This document shows, one piece after another, positions 37,256 to 46,146 of a stretch of 47,673 nucleotides of DNA. The stretch is from UBA2108 sp002713215 (GTDB lineage: Bacteria; Bacteroidota; Bacteroidia; Flavobacteriales_G; Salibacteraceae). The notes under the pieces were generated by a model. It saw only the letters and a list, made by a program, of their open reading frames with translations, made no database searches and was not told the DNA's origin. Made by a program: the position numbers and the translations under genes. The stretch covers positions 1-47,673 of the forward strand of contig CALAPY010000070.1 in NCBI GenBank assembly GCA_937891015.1, written 5' to 3'. How positions within the stretch are numbered: the first letter of the stretch is position 1; each line of letters starts with the position of its first letter.

Positions 37256-38857
37256 TTAATCTAATTTAAAGACCTTTACGTTTCTATATATTCCTACCGG
37301 TTTATTGGTAAACGGTTTTATCCATTCCTCATGTAGAAGGGTTGAATCGTTTACAATCAGGAATTTTCCGTTTCGTTCAAGGCAATTCTGCATATCTCGG
37401 CTACCATCGGGCATAATGTAGCCGTAGTCAGTAAAGCCCCTGCGTTTTAATGCATATAAGCTCCAATTAATGGTTCCATCAGGAATGGACATGACATAAT
37501 CTTCTTTGTCTACACCCATGACTTTGAGCTCTTCATCCATTTCTGTTAGCGCTTCCAGTCGTTGCTCATAATCGAACAAAATCCAATCACAGTATTCCTT
37601 GTATTCGAGGTCAATACTGATGCGGTTAACCAACCAATCATTTTTGCTATCAAACCGTACCCGGGTATACCATGAGGCTTCAATCATAAGTAACCCTAAC
37701 CATAGTGCAGCAATCATTTTTATAACCATACTGTTCCAAATGAATGGATAGCGCCTTTTAATTAAATCCAGCACTAGAAAACAGATAGCAGGAACAATAA
37801 CTAAAAGGTTGATCAGGTAATAATCATGAACGTCAAAAACCTTAAACCAAAGCGCGATGAAAATGGATATACCAATCAGCATAAATACAATGGTTGCTAG
37901 CAGAAACTTATTGGAGTAATTGAATTTAATCAGAGCGAATCCAAACCCAATTAGTATTATCATCCAAACCGAATAGTGATAGGTAAAGGGAAAAATATGA
38001 AACATGAATTTTTCAAATATTTCCGGATATTGATCTGGTGGAAGCTCCCAAAAAGGCAATATATCCTGGAGAAAAATGAAGCTGGTAAAGTGTTTGGAAT
38101 TGTATGATTTTGTCCACAACACCCAGCTTATGATGATTGATGCACCCAATAAATATGGGACACATAAGGGCAAAATTTCTTTTATTCCTTTTCGTTCTTT
38201 GATCAGGTATATAAAATAGGCTCCGGAAACGGCTGCCAACCCAAACAAGGCGGTTAGTTTTAAAAGACCGGCAATTAGAAATAATGAAACAGAGACCCAA
38301 AGAAATCGTTGTTCATTTTTTAAGACAAAGTGATAAAAGAAGTGAAGCCCAATAAGAGCTATCCCCAACGCTGACGTATTAGGTAAAAACCCTGCTGCGT
38401 AATAGACCAGCGTAGTTGAAGTAAAAAACAGGAAGGTTGTAAATGATGCCCAAAAAAAACTTTTAAAAAAGTGAAAGGCAGTTTTGAATAAATAGATTAA
38501 TCCTGTCCCAAAGATGAGCATGGTAATGCCCCTAAAAACCCAATGATTGTGACCAATAACCTTCCAAATAGATGCCACCAGCCAATAGATTATGGGCAAT
38601 TCGCTTGCTACATATCCTACGGTGTTATCACCGATCCACAATACGGAGGGGTGAAAGAAATTGTAATCGAATGCGTAATAGTGATAGGCCATTGAAAGAC
38701 AATCGGCCTGACGCCATAAGTGGACTGAATAGGCCCCGTACCGAAGAAAACCGGCATAACCATAAAACAAACACAAAAAAAACAAACCTAAACCAAAGGA
38801 AATATAAGGGTGATTGGCAATCTGATTTTTGGTTCTATTTAATAGTAACTTTACCAC
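37256..38857 (-). CDS. polytopic membrane glycosyltransferase (GT39/ArnT-like, GT-C fold)
   Basis: Membrane protein of 533 residues with about ten or more hydrophobic helices and a C-terminal soluble part from about residue 400. The first external loop has SVHLWRQADCLSMA with D52, the position of the catalytic aspartate in GT-C enzymes, followed by ELPIIYWL. Such enzymes transfer a sugar from a polyprenyl-phosphate donor to lipid, glycan or protein outside the membrane. The start is GTG at 38857, overlapping the stop of the reductase gene by seven bases; no nearby ATG is available. Operon with a GSCFA protein and a reductase suggests envelope glycan modification (inference). Confidence 0.75.
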   Translation of the reverse strand: MVKLLLNRTKNQIANHPYISFGLGLFFLCLFYGYAGFLRYGAYSVHLWRQADCLSMAYHYYAFDYNFFHPSVLWIGDNTVGYVASELPIIYWLVASIWKVIGHNHWVFRGITMLIFGTGLIYLFKTAFHFFKSFFWASFTTFLFFTSTTLVYYAAGFLPNTSALGIALIGLHFFYHFVLKNEQRFLWVSVSLFLIAGLLKLTALFGLAAVSGAYFIYLIKERKGIKEILPLCVPYLLGASIIISWVLWTKSYNSKHFTSFIFLQDILPFWELPPDQYPEIFEKFMFHIFPFTYHYSVWMIILIGFGFALIKFNYSNKFLLATIVFMLIGISIFIALWFKVFDVHDYYLINLLVIVPAICFLVLDLIKRRYPFIWNSMVIKMIAALWLGLLMIEASWYTRVRFDSKNDWLVNRISIDLEYKEYCDWILFDYEQRLEALTEMDEELKVMGVDKEDYVMSIPDGTINWSLYALKRRGFTDYGYIMPDGSRDMQNCLERNGKFLIVNDSTLLHEEWIKPFTNKPVGIYRNVKVFKLD

Positions 38858-39870
38858 TCTACCACAATCTTTCCTATACTCTTTCTACTTTCAAGAAAGT
38901 CATGAGCATCTCCAATTTGACTCACCGGGTAGACCCCACCAACATGTGGTTTTGCAATTCCCTTTGTATAAAAATCGTATACACCTTCCAGGCAACGTTG
39001 GATTAGTTCTGGCTTGTAATCGGCAATTCGTAACATATTAACCCCTGCCCATATTTGAGATTTCATAATATTTCCTACCGGTAGGTGTAATCCGAAACCC
39101 CAGGCGACTTTTAGTAGGGAAAGAATTCCCTTACGCTCCCTGGAAGATGCCCCATAAGGAACCATTCTTCCTCCGTAGGCAAGAATTTTGAGTGATTTGT
39201 TGAAATTCTTTCCACCGATAGGATCGAAAATAACATCGACTTTTTTCTTGCCCCGAAGTTTTCGAATTTCTTCTTCAAAATCTTGTTCCTTGTAGTTGAT
39301 AGGATAATCAACGCCTATCGATTTAAGGTAATCCAGCTTCCGGGAGGAGCTGGCAGTTCCGTATACAATGCAGTCTTTTTCCTTTGCCAGCTGAACCAGG
39401 GCTGTACCAACACCACCTGCCGCAGCATGTATCAGCACATGTTCTCCCTTATACATGTTGATGGCTTCGTTGCTGGCGAACCAAGCCGTACAATATTGAG
39501 TAGCCAGGGCAACGGCTTCACCATTTGGAATATCATTGTCGATCTTTTGAACCGCCATAGAATGGGTAACCACTTTTTTGGCATACGATCCAAATCGCGT
39601 AAACGCAATAACCCGATCACCAGTTTTCACGTTAGTTACTTCAGCCCCAATCTCTTCAACCGTTCCAACGCATTCATATCCTAAAATGGCAGGAAGCTCA
39701 GGGCAATCATTATAAATCCCTTTTCGGGCCATTACATCAGCATAGTTTAATCCAAATGCCTGGGCATTAATCTTAACCTCATTCGGCTCTATCGAGGGTT
39801 CTTCTGCTTCCCTTATTTCAAAGGCTTGCGAGCCTGGTTTCCCGAATGACGTAAGATAAACTGCTTTCAT
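38851..39870 (-). CDS. zinc-independent medium-chain reductase, VAT1/quinone-oxidoreductase type
   Basis: NAD(P)H-dependent oxidoreductase of 339 residues. It has a GroES-like N-terminal domain (FGLNYADVMARKGIY, PAILGYECVGTVEEIG) and a Rossmann domain with AAAGGVGTALVQLAKEKD. The zinc-binding residues of alcohol dehydrogenases are absent, as expected for quinone oxidoreductases. The segment DVIFDPIGGKNFNKSL and LRGKKKVDV resemble VAT1-like members. It starts one base after the GSCFA stop and its stop overlaps the glycosyltransferase start, so the three are translationally coupled. Substrate unknown. Confidence 0.88.
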   Translation of the reverse strand: MKAVYLTSFGKPGSQAFEIREAEEPSIEPNEVKINAQAFGLNYADVMARKGIYNDCPELPAILGYECVGTVEEIGAEVTNVKTGDRVIAFTRFGSYAKKVVTHSMAVQKIDNDIPNGEAVALATQYCTAWFASNEAINMYKGEHVLIHAAAGGVGTALVQLAKEKDCIVYGTASSSRKLDYLKSIGVDYPINYKEQDFEEEIRKLRGKKKVDVIFDPIGGKNFNKSLKILAYGGRMVPYGASSRERKGILSLLKVAWGFGLHLPVGNIMKSQIWAGVNMLRIADYKPELIQRCLEGVYDFYTKGIAKPHVGGVYPVSQIGDAHDFLESRKSIGKIVVEW

Positions 39871-39871
39871 T

Positions 39872-40852
39872 TTATTGTTTCAATTTCTGGCTTAATAAAT
39901 GTAATTCTTGCGAAAGATCAACTCCCAATTTCCTTTCAAGTTCTTCGCCCTGTGTCAATAGCTTTTCCATAAACGAAATGTGTTTAGCACTATTCTCCTG
40001 AAAAGGGTGATGGTTAACACCCGCTACAAACTGAGACACTTTTTTCAGGCTTTGCTTGGTTTCTTCAGAGAAAAAAAGACTTGACAACTGTTCCCAGATG
40101 TAATCTTGAGCTAATGAATTAGGATGCACTAAATCCTTATCGTAAAATCGGTAATCTCTCAAATCGTCGATCACCCATTCGTAAACGGGTAGATAATAAC
40201 ATGGTTGTAATTTACAGAGTTCGTGGACCGCTTTAATTAGTTCGGCCTTTGACAGATTGTTTTCGATAAGCCCATCCTTTGCATGGCGCACCGGGCTTAC
40301 GGTAAGTATAATTTTCAGTTTTGGGTTGAACGATTCCAGTTTTAGAATCAGTTTTTCAAATTTGGTAACGATTTGTTGAGTCTCAATTAAAACCTTTTCA
40401 AAGTTGTTTGCCGGAGCTTTATGGCAATTGGCAACCAACCTCTTATCTTCTTTTAGTTGGTAAGCCCATGCCGATCCCAGGGTAATGAAGAGGAAATCTG
40501 ATGTACTTAGCTTAGTATTAACATCTTCATTAATTGCATTCATTTTGTTAATTAACTCATCTTCTGACAATGCCGAAACCGAACCATGATGAAGCCAGGA
40601 GTAAAAGACACCACCATGCTGAACCAGAACACGAGCATCATATTTTTTTCGATCCAACATGTGATTTAGCGCCGTGCAAATGGATAGCGGATTATATAGC
40701 GTTCCGTATGGGTTTGATGTCACCAAAAACTTAAGCTTTGAAAACTGCTGGCTCATATTGTCCGCAAAGCAGCTGCCCATAAAGAAGAGAGAATGCTGGA
40801 GTCCGATGGAAAAGGGAGCTCGAAAATTTTCTATTTGCGTTCTAAATTCCAT
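39872..40852 (-). CDS. GSCFA domain protein (SGNH-hydrolase-like)
   Basis: Protein of 326 residues carrying the family signature FFMGSCFADNMSQQF with G26-S27-C28-F29-A30. Ser27 corresponds to the SGNH nucleophile, and DLVHPN supplies the D240-x2-H243 pair. SPVRHAKDG (about 186-194) is another conserved block. GSCFA proteins are found in Bacteroidota and Proteobacteria and are thought to act as esterases or acyl-group enzymes on glycans; the exact reaction is not known. First gene of the coupled operon with the reductase and glycosyltransferase. It is divergent from the DUF389 gene, with 87 bases between their starts. Confidence 0.87.
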   Translation of the reverse strand: MEFRTQIENFRAPFSIGLQHSLFFMGSCFADNMSQQFSKLKFLVTSNPYGTLYNPLSICTALNHMLDRKKYDARVLVQHGGVFYSWLHHGSVSALSEDELINKMNAINEDVNTKLSTSDFLFITLGSAWAYQLKEDKRLVANCHKAPANNFEKVLIETQQIVTKFEKLILKLESFNPKLKIILTVSPVRHAKDGLIENNLSKAELIKAVHELCKLQPCYYLPVYEWVIDDLRDYRFYDKDLVHPNSLAQDYIWEQLSSLFFSEETKQSLKKVSQFVAGVNHHPFQENSAKHISFMEKLLTQGEELERKLGVDLSQELHLLSQKLKQ

Positions 40853-40913
40853 GAAGCAAAGGATATTTCGATTTTGTGAAGATTGAATTTCTCATCAGGT
40901 TCCAAAATTCGTC

Positions 40914-40921
40914 TAAATTTG
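40914..40921 (+). promoter_or_regulatory. TAnnTTTG -7 box upstream of DUF389 gene
   Basis: The sequence taaatttg matches TAnnTTTG exactly and lies 18 bases before the ATG at 40940. This supports that ATG over the in-frame TTG at 40883, which would lie upstream of the box. The -33 element is not clear. Confidence 0.4.
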
Positions 40922-40939
40922 GTGACAAACGATAACGGT

Positions 40940-42448
40940 ATGGCGGAAAGTAAGGAGGAGAATAATACTGATGAAAAGGGGACATCAAATGGCAGCTCAT
41001 CTTCTGAAACCGCAGATAAAATAATTGAAAAAGTTGTACCGGATGAACATCAGGAGCAATTAAAGAACTCGTTTAGAAACTTTCTGGATAGCATCAAGCA
41101 CTACCTTAACATTCGTGAAGGGGTAGACATTCCTAACACCATTGAATCGATTAAAGCCGATGTTGAATTCAAAGGATACAACATTTATATCTTGGTGTTT
41201 TCAATCTTTATTGCTTCCATAGGACTAAATGTAAACTCTACAGCGGTTATTATCGGTGCCATGCTTATTTCTCCATTGATGGGACCCATTGTAGGTGTCG
41301 GACTGGCAGTTGGTACTATCGATTTAAAACTCTTAAGAAAGTCGCTGAAGAACCTGGGGATAACAGTATTGTTTTCGGTGGCAGCTTCAACGTTGTATTT
41401 TTTTATAAGCCCAATCCATGAAGATAGCCATGAACTATTAGCCAGAACAACTCCCACCATATTAGATGCCTTTGTCGCCATATTTGGTGGACTCGCTGGA
41501 ATAATGGCGAGTTCAAGAAAGGCAAAAAATAATGCCGTACCCGGAGTGGCGATTGCAACCGCACTTATGCCTCCATTGTGTACCGCAGGTTATGGAATAG
41601 CCTCCGGCAATTTCAACTATTTTATTGGAGCTTTTTACCTCTTTTTACTTAACTCATTGTTCATCACATTGTCTACCGTAGTTGTAGTTCGTTTTGTTGG
41701 GTTTCCTAAAGTCGATTTTATTAATTCAGCTCGAGAAAGGCAAGTAAAAAGGTTAATCTATGCGTTTACATTCGTTGTTTTATTGCCGAGCGGTTACATT
41801 TTTTGGAACGTAATTCAGGAATCTATTTTCTTGCAAAGGGCCAACGAGTTTGTTCGAACCCACATTGAGAATGACCATACATCGGTAATTAAATCTGAAC
41901 CGAAATTTGACAATAATGGGGGGAGCATTCGATTGTTTTTAATGGGTGATCTTCTTACTCCACAAGACATTCAGGATTTAGAGCATGAGCTAGCCGTTTT
42001 TGGATTGGAGAATACTCGACTAATTATTCGTCAAAACAAAGACCTATCAGGAGACATTAAAGATGACATCAGTGGAAGGCTTCGTGATGAGGTGAAGAGC
42101 GGTATTCTGGAAGAAATGTTTAAAAAGAATGAAGAGTTATTGGGTCAGAAGGAGCTAGAAATAGAACAGTTGAAAAAAAGACTTCAATCCCTTTATGGTG
42201 ATTCAATTCCGGCTCATGTTTTAAGTAGAGAAGTTGCAATTAACTACCCTCGCCTTAAATCTGCCTATTTTGCAACAGTTGAACACAACATGGATTCCCC
42301 TTCGGATACATTACCAACACTGTTTGTGGAATGGCAGGATAAGCTGAAAAAGTCGGACAAGAAGGAGTTGTCGCTTCAATTGAGCCAATGGTTAAAGGTG
42401 AGGCTAAATGTTGACACCATTAAAGTAATTGAGTATCGAGACAGTTAG
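40940..42448 (+). CDS. DUF389 / TIGR00341 family membrane protein
   Basis: Membrane protein of 502 residues. A charged acidic N-terminus (about 1-45) is followed by a helix region and six or so membrane segments (about 75-265) with the family blocks IIGAMLISPLMGPIVGVG and AVPGVAIATALMPPLC. A soluble C-terminal part (about 290-502) includes a coiled coil (KNEELLGQKELEIEQLKKRL). The biochemical role of DUF389 proteins is not established. The ATG at 40940 is preferred over a TTG at 40883 because of the upstream -7-like box. It is transcribed divergently from the GSCFA operon and ends six bases from the HAD gene of the opposite operon. Confidence 0.85.
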   Translation: MAESKEENNTDEKGTSNGSSSSETADKIIEKVVPDEHQEQLKNSFRNFLDSIKHYLNIREGVDIPNTIESIKADVEFKGYNIYILVFSIFIASIGLNVNSTAVIIGAMLISPLMGPIVGVGLAVGTIDLKLLRKSLKNLGITVLFSVAASTLYFFISPIHEDSHELLARTTPTILDAFVAIFGGLAGIMASSRKAKNNAVPGVAIATALMPPLCTAGYGIASGNFNYFIGAFYLFLLNSLFITLSTVVVVRFVGFPKVDFINSARERQVKRLIYAFTFVVLLPSGYIFWNVIQESIFLQRANEFVRTHIENDHTSVIKSEPKFDNNGGSIRLFLMGDLLTPQDIQDLEHELAVFGLENTRLIIRQNKDLSGDIKDDISGRLRDEVKSGILEEMFKKNEELLGQKELEIEQLKKRLQSLYGDSIPAHVLSREVAINYPRLKSAYFATVEHNMDSPSDTLPTLFVEWQDKLKKSDKKELSLQLSQWLKVRLNVDTIKVIEYRDS

Positions 42449-42454
42449 TGGTTA

Positions 42455-43048
42455 CTAATTTCGAAATGGTTTATAATGGCTTTCATTGGCCAATTCAAGC
42501 ATTTCCCGATCTCCTTTACTATCTCCATAAGCCACGATAGATTTGTACTGACTTAGGTCCAATGCATTTTTTATTCGCAAAACTTTTTCAGGTCCGTAGC
42601 AGTTTTTGCTCGATAACATACCGGTTAAAAAGCCGTCTTTAACCTCGACAGTTGTTGATATTACTCGAATTCCCTGTGGAATGGCCCAGGGCATTATCCA
42701 ATTTTCCGGTGATGCAGATACAATAACGACGTCATCCGAATTATTCAAGTGGGAGTTTAGGGTTTCTATGGCCTTTGGTCTTAACAACGAAGGTAGAACC
42801 TGCAGAGAATAATGCTGGCATTGTTCGTTGAATTGGTTTTCAGATGCACCTTTAAAGAAGTACGAAAAGACCATGTTCTTGACCAGTCCATTACCCACAA
42901 CTCCTAGCTTCATCAAAATAAGAATTGGGGAAAAGAAGATGAATCCCAATAAGAATTTGGATGTCCCATGGTAAAACTTTACGAAGGAAGTAAAGCTATC
43001 CGATTGGGTAATGGTACCATCAAAATCGAAAAGGGCAAGGGTTGTCAC
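42455..43048 (-). CDS. HAD-IB family phosphatase, last gene of polyprenyl-arabinose operon
   Basis: Haloacid-dehalogenase phosphatase of 197 residues. Motif I is ALFDFDGTITQSDSF with D8 (nucleophile) and D10. Motif II is VIVSASPENW with S111, a lysine lies at K155 (YGPEKVLRIK), and motif IV is VAYGDSKGDREML with D176 and D180. Hydrophobic stretches (about 33-60) suggest membrane association. The start is GTG overlapping the stop of the reductase gene (GTGA). In mycobacteria the phospho-ribosyl intermediate of this route must be dephosphorylated; position suggests this HAD protein does that job (inference). Alternatives include a phosphoserine-phosphatase-like activity. Confidence 0.85.
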   Translation of the reverse strand: MTTLALFDFDGTITQSDSFTSFVKFYHGTSKFLLGFIFFSPILILMKLGVVGNGLVKNMVFSYFFKGASENQFNEQCQHYSLQVLPSLLRPKAIETLNSHLNNSDDVVIVSASPENWIMPWAIPQGIRVISTTVEVKDGFLTGMLSSKNCYGPEKVLRIKNALDLSQYKSIVAYGDSKGDREMLELANESHYKPFRN

Positions 43049-43776
43049 AAACTCAATTTCTTAAAAATAAACTCAGGGATATTTCGAATGATCAACATGA
43101 TCCACCTCCAAATGCCGAGTATGTATATTTCACTTTTTCCTTTTTTGGCTGCCTTTAGTATTGCTTTTGCAACTTGCTCTGGCTGTGCCGTTAGCGGTTT
43201 CGGTAATGGCAAGTTTTCAGTCATTTTGGTTTGCACAAAACCCGGTTTTACGGTTAACACGTTTACTCCTTTTTTATGAAGCCTGTTTCGCAGACCAGAC
43301 AGGTAGGTTGTAAACCCTGCTTTGGCACTACCGTAAACGTAGTTACTCATTCTTCCACGCTCTCCGGCAACCGAGCTAATTCCTATTATAGTTCCACTCC
43401 CTTTTGAGGCCATATCATTGGCTACTATATTTAAAATGGAAACCGCACCTGTAAAATTGGCATCTAATATTTCCTTGCACTGCTCCCAATCTTTCTCAGC
43501 TTGTTCCTGGTTGCCCAGGATGCCAAAAGCACAGATAACCACATCGGGAGAGTTACTCAAACCCTGATAAAAGCTCCTGTGAGAATCAAAATCCAAAGCA
43601 TCAAAAACCTGAGTTGATACAGAAACTTTAAACCGAATTTCAAGATCGGATTTTAAAGTTCTTAATGCGCCTTCCCTTCTTGCTGCCAGTGTTAGGTGAT
43701 ATCCTTGCCGGGCCAAAAGTTCGCTGCACGCGTTTGCAATATCTGAGCTAGCTCCTAATATTAAAGCCGATTTCAT
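43045..43776 (-). CDS. dprE2: SDR-family reductase, DprE2-like
   Basis: Short-chain dehydrogenase/reductase of 243 residues. The nucleotide-binding motif is LILGASSDIA (GASSDIA rather than the common GxxxGxG), with FGILGNQ near 84-90 and the catalytic Ser134/135, Tyr148 and Lys152 (YVYGSAKAG). The GASSDIA form and C-terminal hydrophobic tail match DprE2, which reduces decaprenyl-phospho-2-keto-ribose to decaprenyl-phospho-arabinose with NADH. Its ATG overlaps the DprE1-like stop by four bases (ATGA), so the two steps are made from coupled translation. Family assignment is strong; the exact substrate rests on the neighbours. Confidence 0.87.
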   Translation of the reverse strand: MKSALILGASSDIANACSELLARQGYHLTLAARREGALRTLKSDLEIRFKVSVSTQVFDALDFDSHRSFYQGLSNSPDVVICAFGILGNQEQAEKDWEQCKEILDANFTGAVSILNIVANDMASKGSGTIIGISSVAGERGRMSNYVYGSAKAGFTTYLSGLRNRLHKKGVNVLTVKPGFVQTKMTENLPLPKPLTAQPEQVAKAILKAAKKGKSEIYILGIWRWIMLIIRNIPEFIFKKLSL

Positions 43777-45101
43777 TCTTGTGTTTTTTGCGTTAACCCT
43801 AACCGTTCAGACTGAAGCGAACTAAACAGATAGTTGGGGTTATACTTCTTAATTCTTCTTACAAATTCTTCGGCATTTGGGTAGCCCTTAAAAAAGGTTT
43901 CTTTTGCCATTCGAGCATCCTTCGTTAAATAGTGTCGACCTCCCAAATCCAGAATCATCTTGTCCAGCGCATCAAGAAACTCAAACAACCCTCTGCGAAT
44001 TGGAAAGTCCAGTGCTAAAGTAAACCCTTCCATCGGGAAGGAAATAAAATCATCTTGTTTACCAAAAAGTTTTAGAACAACAAGCGGCGAAGCATGTCCG
44101 TACTCACGGATTTTGTCCAGAACCCTTTGCATTCCCTCATTACTCTGTCCAAACGGAATAACAAATTGGTATTGCAGGAACCCTTTTTTTCCATAAATGC
44201 GATTCCACTTTAGTATGGCATCGAGTGGATAAAAGAAAGGGTCATAGTGAATAATGGAATGTTGCTCCTTTGAAAGTTGTTTGCCATAGTAGGCTGTATT
44301 AAATGCCTTTACTGTAATCTTATTGGTTGAATTTGGTGGGGCGTTAAGCGGGAAGGTAACCTTAGACGCCTGGTGCAACTTCAAAGGGTTTTTTCCTTGC
44401 TTAGTATTTAACTGATCAATCCGGGCATGTTCTCCCAACAAAATTAGTCCCCTTCCTTTTGATTTCCCGGTTTGCAGGCAGTCAATCCAGGAAACGGAGT
44501 AAGTAGCGTTTTCGTTCTCACGAAATAAATCGACCAATTCATCCAGGTTCTTAGCCTTAATGCTTCTTTGATCTATAAAAGATGATTCAATTTTCTTAAG
44601 GCGAAACGTAACTTGAAGAATCATCCCTGTCAACCCCATTCCACCACTTGTGGTTTCAAATAGTTCAACGTTCTCCTCAGAGGAACAGGTAACAATTTCC
44701 CCGGAAGCGGTTAAGAGATCAAGGGATACTACATGGTCATTAAAACAGCCATCATAATGATGATTCTTGCCATGAACATTGGAAGCAACGGCTCCTCCAA
44801 CACTTATAAACTTGGTACCTGGTGTTACTGGAAGAAACCAACCATTAGGAACAATGATTTCCAACACACGGTCGAGTGTCATACCAGCCTGGCAGGTAAA
44901 TACTCCATTTTGTATATCAAACTCCAGTGCTTTGTTGTATGATAACATGGATGCTATTTGGTTATTGAGCGAAGAGTCTCCATAACAACGGCCATTACCT
45001 CGAGTAATAAAAGCTTCAGAAAATGGTAGTTTACCCGAGTCGGTATAGGAAGATATTTGGCTATCAACGATGGGATAGTTACTCCAGTTAGCAATTTTCA
45101 T
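43773..45101 (-). CDS. dprE1: FAD-dependent oxidase, DprE1-like (polyprenyl-phospho-ribose 2'-epimerase subunit)
   Basis: Flavoprotein of 442 residues, close in length to mycobacterial DprE1. The FAD-binding loop is FITRGNGRCYGDSSLN. SNVHGKNHHYDGCFNDH matches the VHGKNHH block, and FLQYQFVIPFG and YLTKDAR (with K394, equivalent to the catalytic Lys418) are also present. DprE1 oxidises the 2'-hydroxyl of polyprenyl-phospho-ribose, and DprE2 then reduces it to arabinose. The residue aligning with the drug-reactive Cys387 of the mycobacterial enzyme is Ala363 (TLALDFPI). I chose the ATG at 45101, one base after the UbiA stop (TAG-G-ATG); an upstream start at 45137 would run into UbiA. Confidence 0.9.
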   Translation of the reverse strand: MKIANWSNYPIVDSQISSYTDSGKLPFSEAFITRGNGRCYGDSSLNNQIASMLSYNKALEFDIQNGVFTCQAGMTLDRVLEIIVPNGWFLPVTPGTKFISVGGAVASNVHGKNHHYDGCFNDHVVSLDLLTASGEIVTCSSEENVELFETTSGGMGLTGMILQVTFRLKKIESSFIDQRSIKAKNLDELVDLFRENENATYSVSWIDCLQTGKSKGRGLILLGEHARIDQLNTKQGKNPLKLHQASKVTFPLNAPPNSTNKITVKAFNTAYYGKQLSKEQHSIIHYDPFFYPLDAILKWNRIYGKKGFLQYQFVIPFGQSNEGMQRVLDKIREYGHASPLVVLKLFGKQDDFISFPMEGFTLALDFPIRRGLFEFLDALDKMILDLGGRHYLTKDARMAKETFFKGYPNAEEFVRRIKKYNPNYLFSSLQSERLGLTQKTQE

Positions 45102-45102
45102 C

Positions 45103-45975
45103 CTAAAATATTTTACCGGAATAAATGATACCAACAAAACTCAATACCCAGCACAACACCGTGATGAGAATAAACCGATCGGAGTATAGGGTTTCCACTG
45201 GAGAACCACTTTTGTCATCCATTAACGCAATTTTCAGGTATCGCATTAGACCTGCGATAACAAAAATACTTGTTCCGTATACGTAGGGGCTACCAAATCG
45301 GCTTATCACTTCATCCGAAACACAATAAGCGATGTAGGTTACAATGATAACCGCTCCCATCATGGTTAGGGAGGCATTAATAAAATCGAGGTTGTAGTAA
45401 GTAATGGATTCACGCGATGCTTTTCCTGTACCTAAATAGATCACCAAATCGTCGCGACGTTTGGCCAAAATCAAGAACATAGCCAGTAGGAAAACCATGA
45501 TGATTATCCAGTGCGATAAGAATGTTCCTGAGACCATTGCACCAGCAATAACCCTAAGTAAAAATCCGCTGGAGACTAAAAACAATTCCAAAATAGGTGT
45601 ATTTTTTAGTCCAAAAGAATAGCCAAGGTTTATGATAAAATAGAGCCCGATAATTCCTGAAAAAACAGGGGATATCAGGTACGAACCTATTCCTCCGATT
45701 ACCAGAAGAATAAAGAAAATGGTTAGCGCAGAAGAAGTACTTATTGCACCCGATGCCAGGGGTCGATTGCGTTTAATTGGATGAATTTTATCGGCTTCAA
45801 TGTCTCTAAAATCATTAAATATGTATACCGCGCTACTTACAATGCTAAAGACTAAAAATGCAGGAATGAGCAAATAGCTTTTTGCGTCCAACAACTCACC
45901 AGCAAAAAAGGCCGGGGCAAAAAGAAAGAGATTTTTAACCCACTGGTGAACCCTAAGCAGTTTTAGTACTACCAT
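45103..45975 (-). CDS. UbiA-family polyprenyl-phosphate phosphoribosyltransferase
   Basis: Integral membrane prenyltransferase of 290 residues with about eight or nine hydrophobic segments. The first Asp-rich motif is VYIFNDFRDIEADKIHPIKR (N54, D55, D58, D62), followed by NRPLASG. Later YSFGLKNTPILELFLVSSGF and LLRVIAGAM match decaprenyl-phosphate phosphoribosyltransferase (Rv3806c type) rather than quinone UbiA. It would transfer phosphoribose from PRPP to polyprenyl phosphate, the first step of the operon's pathway. It is the first gene of the minus-strand operon. The leader region 45976-46146 holds no further gene. Confidence 0.88.
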   Translation of the reverse strand: MVVLKLLRVHQWVKNLFLFAPAFFAGELLDAKSYLLIPAFLVFSIVSSAVYIFNDFRDIEADKIHPIKRNRPLASGAISTSSALTIFFILLVIGGIGSYLISPVFSGIIGLYFIINLGYSFGLKNTPILELFLVSSGFLLRVIAGAMVSGTFLSHWIIIMVFLLAMFLILAKRRDDLVIYLGTGKASRESITYYNLDFINASLTMMGAVIIVTYIAYCVSDEVISRFGSPYVYGTSIFVIAGLMRYLKIALMDDKSGSPVETLYSDRFILITVLCWVLSFVGIIYSGKIF

Positions 45976-46121
45976 TAAAAGAGAAGTATTTGTTTGATTT
46001 TAGGATTTTCATCACTCGGGAAAATAATTGCTAAAAGTAGGTTTTTTCGTTTTTCCGGGTAATCAAGTAAGTGAGGATTCTATAGCTCTGAACATGTGAT
46101 TAAATAAGGCCTGAAAAATTG

Positions 46122-46129
46122 TAGCTTTG
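46122..46129 (+). promoter_or_regulatory. TAnnTTTG -7 box upstream of Cys/Lys-rich gene
   Basis: The sequence tagctttg matches TAnnTTTG and lies 17 bases before the ATG at 46147. The -33 element is weak, so confidence is moderate at best. Confidence 0.4.
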
Positions 46130-46146
46130 GCTAAACACTTATTGGT

